Of a stretch of 29,007 bases of DNA, positions 22,254 through 29,007 are shown in pieces. The position numbers and the translations under genes were made by a program. The stretch comes from Symbiodinium natans (Eukaryota; Sar; Dinophyceae; Suessiales; Symbiodiniaceae). The stretch covers positions 840,001 to 869,007 of the forward strand of contig CAJNDS010000957.1 of assembly GCA_905221605.1 (NCBI GenBank), given 5' to 3'. The notes under the pieces are model-generated. The model was not told the origin of the DNA. It made no database searches and saw only the letters and a program-made list of their open reading frames with translations. The first letter of the stretch is position 1; each line of letters begins with the position of its first letter.

Positions 22254-25200
22254 GGAGACTTTCGGCAGCCGACACACGAAGCAGCTGGGCACTTTGGGCG
22301 GGGGCAACCACTTTGTTGAGCTCGTGTACGATGAGGAGGCCTGCCCCTTGCAAAGAGCCATATGCTGTCTAAGGGAGTCCGCGACGAGGAGCAGGAGGTT
22401 TACTGATGTGTACTGTACTCTACTGCATTACGGGGGTGTGTTCAAGGGGTGCTTGTGTAGAATAGATTTTCTTGGTGAATGGCTCGCCGAAGTCAAGAGC
22501 GATGAAGTGCCTGAAAGTGCCACACGTACATGTGAGCTTCAAGGCGAGTTTAGACTTTGTGTCGGGCTCTTTGGTATTTCCTATGTTTAAGCTGCTTTCC
22601 AAGCCGCTACGTTGCGAGTGCGTTGCGAGTGCGTTGCAAGTGCGGCGCGAGGACCGTGTCTGGATGATGCTGCACAGCGGCTCCAGGAACATTGGCAACG
22701 CCACTGGGGAGACATTTGGGGGGCTAGAGTCTAAGTGTTCTGTGCTTGGTTCCCCAAACAGTCTACTGTTGGGGTCCCTTCATGTGGGTGGCTTTGCCGG
22801 GTTGCTGTGCTCCTCGCCTCCCTGTGTCTCCCTTTGTCTCCCGTCGTCTCCACCGCTTCTTTGACGTGCCTTTTGACTGTTTGGGGTCTTCGGTGGTGTA
22901 ATTTCAAGCGAGAGAAGAAAATGTTGAGAGAGCAAAAAGCGGTGCTTCTACAGTTTCCATTGCCAGTACCACAAAGGAAGGCCACCAAAATCTCCACGAA
23001 GAGCTCCGGTGAGAAGTGCCAGGGATCACTATACGGCACATGTCCAGTGCAGTTGCTGTCGCGGTTCTCGCTCATGCATCATGGAGGTGAGTTCAAACTA
23101 TGAGTCCATCGCTCCCCTGATCCGTCCATGCAACATCACACGCACTCAGTGTCACTCTGTCTAGTGACAACGTGCCCATTCGGGCGACTCCCTTCGGGTT
23201 GCCATGCAGGAAGGAAGGAAGGTTTGTTGTCATTGGTTCTCTCTTTGTTGTGTGGCTTGCTCTTGTGAAAGAGGAGCACTGTCAGACGCACGAAGCCAAG
23301 GTCACAGCACAGCACTATGACAAGCTGGCTGCAAAGCAGTGCGGCACCTGTGACAATCCTATTGCCAAGTGCATAACAACTGTGACCTGTCGATGAGCAC
23401 GATTCATGCTAAGTGAGTAGGTGCAATGGGCGTCCTGAAGCACTGGCTTACCTCAGGCCAGCTTCGGAGGAATCAGCATTGAGTTTGGACAGGACATGCA
23501 TAAGGCACATCTTTTGCGGCAGGATCGAGTCTGCCGAAGGCTATGACCTCAACGATCCAGCCAGCATGATCAATCACTCCATGAGTGACAGTGCCACGGC
23601 AGGTCGGCAGTACCTGACCGACATGACTTTTTGCCAGGCCTATGCCTGGGAAAACAGGCCCGCGGCTCTTGACCGTCTTGACCAACTTTCTGGTGTGGAA
23701 ATGTGTGGAATCTGCTGAGTCTGCTATGGTATGCATGGGAGGCGTTTCATGATGGAATCCTTCGCAGAGGCAAGACAGTGTAATTTAGTTTGGGAATTCG
23801 AGAGCACGGACGCCATCACGGCCACATGGCAGGTTGTGAAGAAGGAAACGAAGCGAGATGCGATTTGGGACCAGATGGCCGCGCCTCAGCCTCGTGTGCT
23901 CAGCCACCGGCAAAGGGTACGCAGCGCAGGTCAACATCCATCACAACTATTGCGAGTGCGAACAATGCAGGTGCCGGTTGAAACTTGTCGCTTCCGCGCT
24001 TTGGAGTTGGGGATAGCGACAGCCGAGCGAGAAGCGATTCTGAATGAGGTATCTGGATCCCACCACGCAGAGGCCATCCTTGAACGTCTGAGCGTGTGCG
24101 TGCTTGATCGTGCAATGCATGTCTTGTCCAGCCATGCGCATCTGCTTTCAATCGTAAGAATTTGAGTACCGTGAGTGCTGTACTTGTCTGCGGCTTTACC
24201 AGATGTAGCATGCTGCTGTGTTCGGTCCTGTCTTTTGCCACGGAGAGCTTGAAACTCTGAGTCATTCTTTTCTGTTTGTGTGTGTGATACTCTCTACTCT
24301 CTCCTCTCAACTCTCTACTCTGCACTCTCTTCCTACCACGTTGCTTTGTGCTGTATATTGTAATGCCTGCATGCCATGTGCCTCGCGTTGCATGATTGCA
24401 TGATTGACATGCTCTCATGATTCCACCTGTCGGCTTGCATAACTTCCGGTTGTTGCCCACCCGAGTGGGTGGGGTTGCTAGTCTTTGAAGAAAGAACGTC
24501 GTACGTCCACAACGTCCGACACATCCGCCGAGTTTTGCTGTTTCTGGCGCTGGAGCGAAGCAAGGATGATAGACTGTATTCCACGAATGAACCAACGGCC
24601 AACGGTTCACGCAGATGATATGTTGAGTTTACACACCTGTTCAGACGACAAGAATTTCAGACCGGTGCCTGTCAGCAGCCACGTCCTTAGAATATTGTCC
24701 ATCGTCGATGCAAGGGCCTGACAAATTGCATGCTCGCCATTCGAACAGCTGCCCGTGAGCCCGCAGCTTCATCTTCTGAACAATCTGGCATGAGACAACC
24801 TCCTGCCAAGCTCCTGCGGGCCTCCGGGTCCCGATTCCCTGAGCCGGCGCGGCTGTCGTCCATGCTTCTGCATGCTTCTGCATGCTTCTGCATGCTTCTG
24901 CATTCGAGCGCGTCTGGGCAGTGTTCTTTCAATTCTAAGGGACAGGGACCACGGTGTTGATCCCACGATCACACGTGCCGAAGGTGGAGAGAGGAGCAAC
25001 TTTGGATCACTCGGAAGGGGGCGCAACGGGCTCAATCTAGGTTGCGTCTATTTGCGGCTGTCGTTGCCGTGCGAGCCCTCTAAGGACAAGTGCTAAAGCT
25101 GGACAGTTGGGCATCATCCCAGGAAGCAACTGAACTGCAAGGAATTGTAAATTTTGTAAATCAACGAAATGCCAGGGTTGAAGCCCTTGGCTTTTGGACT

Positions 25201-26128
25201 TGAGGCATGGGCACTGGCTCCTACATCGTGCGCGGCAAGGGCGAGACAGATGCCTGGCAGTGCGCCACACCAGGAATGGCGGCCGCGACTACTGCAATGC
25301 AAGCTACGCAAGCAGCAAGTTTGAGTGAGGTCGTGCTCGCATGGGGCCGGCCGGTCCATGTCCAGAGCAGCAGCGTTCAGGACATGGCAAGCCGGCAGAT
25401 GCGAGACGATGTTTGCAAACACGCTTTTGTTTCGTCGCTTTGCTTCGCAAGGAACATCGATCCCCAGACCTTTGCAGGCCACATGCGAGAGCGCGGCATC
25501 GTGGCATTCTCAGAGGGCAAAAGCGCAATGGGCCCCTCAAAATGGGCTCCTCAGCACTTGCAGAACGAAAGGTCTCAACAGATCCTCCCCAAAAGTCCAG
25601 GTTTGGGACGTGAAGTTTGCCGATAAAGTTCGGGACGAGGCCGGGAAAGTGAGAGCAAAACCCGCGCCCCAGCAGTAGACTCAGACGGAAGGCGCCCATG
25701 GCCTACAAGGACGCCAGCGGACGCCAGTTGCAGCAAAAATGGTCAGAGCATCGCATGATATAGCACTCTGAGCAGGTGCAGCGAGCCCTCTTTTTGCTGC
25801 TGCAGTTCCAAGATGCCTTTCAAGTTTCACGTGTCTTCCCATTCTCTCACATTCCAACAGGGAGAGTCAAGATGTCTGAAGACAATCCCAATGCGTGCTG
25901 TTTCCTGGGTGAAGGACCTGAACACCGTCATGCAGAACCAGCAAGATCTCGTTGAGGCGTGCAGAGGGAAGCCGCCTCTAATATGGAATAGACTAGCAGC
26001 CAGGTTGTACACCACCTTCAGCTGGCGCCCCACGGAAGCCCATTTCGCCACTGTGCAGCCTTGAGGCCGTGCAGCCTGAATGCTTGGCGGCTTTGCTCAG
26101 GCCACTCATCAACATGAAGGGCTGGTAA
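22254..26128 (+). CDS. rtcB: RtcB RNA ligase, 3' exon block (exons 9-23)
   Basis: Proposed exons: 22254-22338, 22652-22699, 23301-23340, 23540-23657, 23742-23769, 23833-23877, 23930 to about 23959, 24994-25022, 25085-25125, 25205-25259, 25330-25380, 25452-25524, 25692-25709, 25915-25956 and 26066-26128 (stop TAA 26126). With exons 1-8 the coding length is 1209 bases, or 402 residues. Active-site motifs in order are KQLGTLGGGNHFVEL, VWMMLHSGSRNIGN, VNIHHNYC, LWITRKGATSAKAGQLG, IIPGSMGTGSYIVRGKG and SCSHGAGRSMSR; the His in SHGAGR matches the guanylylated His337 of E. coli RtcB. The protein ends with APMAYKDLNTVMQNQQDLVE and LRPLINMKGW. Introns between these exons start with GC in ten cases, GA in three (after exons 15, 19 and 21) and GT in one. 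Exon 21 is only 18 bases. The least certain edges are the ends of exons 14 and 15. No stop or frameshift is needed anywhere, so the gene looks functional if intron 8 is spliced. Confidence 0.9.
23960..24993 (+). other. RtcB intron 15, about 1 kb, no gene seen
   Basis: This lies between HHNYC and LWITRKGA. It contains a CTCTACTCTCTCC-type tract (24290-24330) and a 10-bp tandem repeat at 24861-24900. An open frame to about 24165 is not like RtcB, and I treat it as intron. Confidence 0.5.
24861..24900. repeat. 10-bp tandem repeat (CATGCTTCTG)x4
   Basis: Four identical copies of CATGCTTCTG followed by a partial copy. The period equals that of the TGCATATGCT array at 5400-5447, and both units carry TGCAT and TGCTT words. 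Confidence 0.95.
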
Positions 26129-26579
26129 ACGACGTGCGCGTGGCCAAGCATCTCAACATGTCTCAATACTTGCGCCATGCCATGCCATGCCCTACCGCAA
26201 AAGCATTTCGGTCACTGCAGGCGGCCGCCTTTCGGCCCCGCTGGTTCTGCAGAGGATAGTCCTTGGATGAGACAGGCCCTTCTGCAAAGAACAGACTTTA
26301 CAGGCGTCCGTGCGACCAAAGCTACGCAATTTTCCCTATGACACTTCGCTTTCGCTGCTACGTGAGATTGGCTTTGCAGAGCTGCAACAAATTAAAGTCC
26401 AAGAATACCTCGGTGCAATAATTGCAAGACTCGGCTCAAGGGGACTTTGGGGAACTTGTTCTGTTCTCCCGGGATGGCGGACGCAGCAAAATCGCGGAGG
26501 GCGATGGACTTGCCCTAAGTTGGCACCTGGCTTCGGGTTTGTGAGGGCTCAGTTCTCCTCGGGCCCAAAGGAGCAGAAT

Positions 26580-27639
26580 ATGCTCGACATGAAGTTGGAG
26601 GAGAGTGGTGAGCGAGAGCAGCTCAAGCAGTGACCCTGTATGCGGAGACTGGCAATAGTCGAGAGTAGAATCTCAACGGGCCCGGGAGAGGTTTCGCGAA
26701 AGTTCCCAATTGCCATTTTGCCAGCTTAGAGCCCAAACAAGGCAAGACCTCGCCGACAGCACATCATAACTGCTTGTTGAAGTGTTACTCAGGGGTGCAC
26801 GATCCAAGGCCCAAAAGCATCTACGCTTCGCAGGGAGGCGTATGCACGAAGCGAATTTGTCCAAGAGCCCGAGGAAAGGAGGCCCCATGCCACGTTTTCA
26901 CGACCCTAAGGTATTGATGCGTGAAAAACAGCACAGGATCGAGGCAGCAGGAGCACACTTTCGACCAGGGAATGAGCACGGGACGTAGGTGAGAACGCGA
27001 TTTGTCATGTGGGGAGACGCCACAACCACGCGGTTGTTTCATGCTACTGTGGCCAAAATCATTTTATTCACGAGCGTGCTCCATGCCGCTGAGCGGACCA
27101 CGATCGACATGATCTCGTTCTGCAGAGGTACATCATCAACCACCTGAACGAGTGTGGATGGCGAGAGGCCTGGGGTCAACTGCGCGCCCTTCACAGTTTT
27201 TTTTTGCGAAAGAAGATGCTCCACGATGCGAGCTTTATCTTGGAGGACCTCAAGAAGCAGTGCGTGGAGTGCATCCAAAACCGAGGCGTTGAGAAAGTTA
27301 CCCTCGAGGTGGCATCCCCGCTTGTTTCTTGTGATGCAATGTGGGAGAGAAGATGGGAGAGGAGCATGCCCCAATGGCCTTTTTTTTCACAGATCAGGGA
27401 GAGCTCTCCAGGGAGAGCTCTCCAGAGAGAGCTCTCCAGCAGAGGACATGATCAACGACATCGCTCCAAAGGGGAGAGCGTCGCTCCCTGAGAAGCTGAA
27501 GGTCGAGGTCTTCAACCGCCTGAGGCCCCGGCTACAGGCAGAAAGGCAGAAAGGGGGGGCTTCTGAGATGCAGAGTGCCTTCGCTGAGCCGCTGCAGGAC
27601 CTTTGCCGAGAAACAGGGCATGGAGCACTGAGTCTTTGA
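26580..27639 (+). CDS. ENY2: ENY2/Sus1, SAGA and TREX-2 subunit
   Basis: Four exons: 26580-26629, 27128-27167, 27246-27308 and 27445-27639 (stop TGA 27637). They give 348 bases, or 115 residues, against 101 for human ENY2. The joined protein aligns almost without gaps to the ENY2 fold: KLEESGEREQLKQ, YIINHLNECGWRE, DLKKQCVECIQNRG, VEKVTLEDMINDIAPKGR and ASLPEKLKVEVFNRLRPRL. It has a C-terminal extension of about 25 residues that human ENY2 lacks. ENY2/Sus1 is a small helical protein of the SAGA histone-H2B deubiquitinase module and of the TREX-2 complex, which links transcription to mRNA export at nuclear pores. Introns are GT-AG (498 bases), GC-AG (78 bases) and GT-AG (136 bases), each with AG|G at the 3' site. 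ATG 26580 was chosen by its match to the start of the family core; an upstream exon is possible. It starts about 450 bases after the RtcB stop. Confidence 0.88.
27397..27438. repeat. Three tandem 14-bp palindromic units
   Basis: GGGAGAGCTCTCCA, GGGAGAGCTCTCCA and GAGAGAGCTCTCCA follow each other exactly. Each carries the perfect palindrome GGAGAGCTCTCC or a near copy. The array ends six bases before the last exon of ENY2. Confidence 0.95.
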
Positions 27640-28521
27640 ATCCTCTTCTCTTTTGGTTTCACCTTACACGCTGTCTCACCTGCACTCGTTTCAGCGCTAC
27701 TCCTTCTGTGCCTTTTCTGGAGCCTCATAATTAAAGTGGTGGTTCAATCCCTCTAAGTGCGGCGAGCGCAGTGCAACGCGGTGCAACGCACAGGAAAGCC
27801 GTTGGCTTGTCCAAGAAGTGAGAAGTGGTAGTGCATGATGGCAGGGCGGTGCGAGGCTGTGACGAGAACCCCACCCCCCTGGTCACGCAATGTTTCTTCT
27901 TGAGGCGTACGTTTTGCACTATTCTGCGCTGTGTGCGGGAACTGCACTTCAGTAAGGATCCACTTCGATTCTATTTAATTCTATTTAGATGCATCCAGCA
28001 ATTCTCCCCTGTGGCGATCTCCGTTTTTTGCGATCAACTAGCAACTTTGTGCTTTCTGCGCTCCGTCGAGCACAGGTCTCGAGAGAAAACAGAGGTTGGA
28101 AATGTTGTGGCGGGGGGCCTGAGCTGTTCCTGAGGAGCCCTCAACTTGTGTTGGAAATGTTTCGCCAATAAGCCCTGTGACAAAAATGGAAAAGGACTTT
28201 TTGTTGGAGGGGGCCGCCACCCCCCCTCGCCCTCCACCGTTGGCTCGTCATGTGGAAAAGTTGCTTGAAACTGCTGATCCCACCTTCCCGCCCTTCCCCC
28301 GCGCCCCCCCCCCCCCTATTTTGAACACTCAATTGAGTGGAGCGCTTCTTGCGTGTGAAAACCGAAGCCCCGAATTCCAGCCTTCTCTTGCATCCGGGGG
28401 GGCGCTCTCAAGTCTGCATGGCCGCACAAAGTGCCGACTGTATGGGGCCGGGAGGGAGGAGCGGGGGGGGAGGAGGGGGTCGTGCTTGAACTGTGCCTGA
28501 TATGGGTACGGAAATGTGGAA
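27640..28521. other. Spacer after ENY2, no recognised gene
   Basis: The sequence contains C-rich and G-rich runs (28306-28318, 28462-28482). An open segment at 28190-28290 (MEKDFLLEG, then LARHVEKLLETADP) may be an exon, but it has no family I recognise. Confidence 0.4.
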
Positions 28522-28601
28522 ATGACGATATACGAACTCAAGGAAGACTACATGGTGCGGGATACATTCCCGCCCGTGTTACGGGAAGGACTTCGGGTCA
28601 G
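28522..28601 (+). CDS. Possible first exon of an unidentified gene
   Basis: ATG 28522 opens MTIYELKEDYMVRDTFPPV and continues to LREGLRV. It ends at GTCAG|GTAAAG, a textbook 5' splice site. The frame is open from a TGA near 28499 to the TAA inside the would-be intron. I recognise no family from 27 residues. The following sequence is microsatellite, so the next exon would lie beyond the window. Confidence 0.35.
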
Positions 28602-28674
28602 GTAAAGTGCTTGACATGATGGCAGGCGCAGCGAATTTGAGACATGACACAGAAGAAAGTGTTTTTTTTTATTC

Positions 28675-29007
28675 GTGTGTGTGTGTGTGTGTCTCTGTCT
28701 GTCTGTGTGTCTGTCTGTGTGTCTGTCTGTGTCTCTGTCTGTGTCTCTGTCTGTGTCTCTGTCTGTGTCTCTGTCTGTGTCTCTGTCTGTGTCTCTGTCT
28801 GTGTCTCTGTCTGTGTCTCTGTCTGTGTCTCTGTCTGTGTGTCTGTCTGTGTCTCTGTCTGTGTCTCTGTCTGTGTCTCTGTCTGTGTCTCTGTCTGTGT
28901 CTCTGTCTGTGTCTCTGTCTGTGTCTCTGTCTGTGTCTCTGTCTGTGTCTCTGTCTGTGTCTCTGTCTGTGTCTCTGTCTGTGTCTCTGTCTGTGTCTCT
29001 GTGTGTG
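28675..29007. repeat. (TG)n and 12-bp TCTGTCTGTGTC microsatellite at the window end
   Basis: A TG tract is followed by about 25 copies of a 12-base unit made of TCTG and TGTC words, running into the right edge. A few units carry the variant TGTGTCTG instead of TGTCTCTG, which suggests expansion of a whole higher-order unit. Confidence 0.97.

Noticed and set aside
23790-24165. Continuous frames through 23.8-24.16 kb as one RtcB exon.
   Set aside because: Only VVKKETKRD and VNIHHNYC match RtcB, and they are in different frames with AG|G acceptors. The rest has no RtcB similarity.
24861-24900. CRISPR-like array (also the 5400-5447 and 27397-27438 repeats).
   Set aside because: The repeats are directly adjacent, 10-14 bases long and have no spacers, so they are tandem repeats.
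11178-26128. Two separate partial RtcB copies, or a pseudogene broken by the P450.
   Set aside because: The two blocks do not overlap in content, join in phase with matching splice signals, and need no frameshift or stop repair. An assembly error is still possible and is noted in the finding.

Overview
The window looks like nuclear DNA of a dinoflagellate, perhaps a symbiodiniacean-like alga. That is an inference from gene structure, not from a database match. Every gene I can rebuild lies on the + strand and is cut into many short exons. The exons fit known protein families only if introns start with GC or GA as often as with GT, and nearly all end in AG followed by an exonic G. The GC-rich exons sit in long introns and spacers full of microsatellites and degenerate TTTAGGG-like motifs. 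No bacterial operon, tRNA, rRNA, CRISPR array or transposase is visible. All exon edges were placed by eye from homology, reading frame and splice dinucleotides.

Layout. 1-1459: no gene, simple repeats. About 1460-4934: a 2-oxoglutarate/Fe(II) oxygenase-like gene in at least four exons. 4935-8594: no recognised gene, but several exon-like segments. About 8595-10763: an RlmL/THUMP-type RNA methyltransferase-like protein, mostly one large exon, with eroded catalytic motifs. 11178-26128: a bacterial-type (E. coli-like) RtcB RNA ligase in 23 exons. 13090-21598: a complete-looking cytochrome P450 with a mitochondrial-type leader. 26580-27639: ENY2/Sus1, a small subunit of the SAGA deubiquitinase and TREX-2 mRNA-export complexes, in four exons. 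28522-28601: a possible first exon of another gene. The window ends in a 12-bp microsatellite.

The main result is the arrangement of RtcB and the P450. The first eight RtcB exons (11178-12532) and the last fifteen (22254-26128) join in frame across 12533-22253 and predict about 402 residues, close to the 408 of E. coli RtcB. Nothing is missing or duplicated at the join. The Asp/Cys metal-binding motif lies in the 5' block. The His metal ligands and the guanylylated His lie in the 3' block, so neither block could work alone. The roughly 9.7 kb between them holds the whole P450 gene on the same strand. This is a same-strand nested gene, unless the assembly is wrong.

Four of the five recognised genes have RNA-related or nucleic-acid-related or oxidative roles: RNA methylation, RNA ligation, mRNA export and transcription, and two oxygenases. 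I see no evidence that they form one pathway. Dinoflagellate genes are commonly arranged in the same direction, and each mRNA is capped by spliced-leader trans-splicing.
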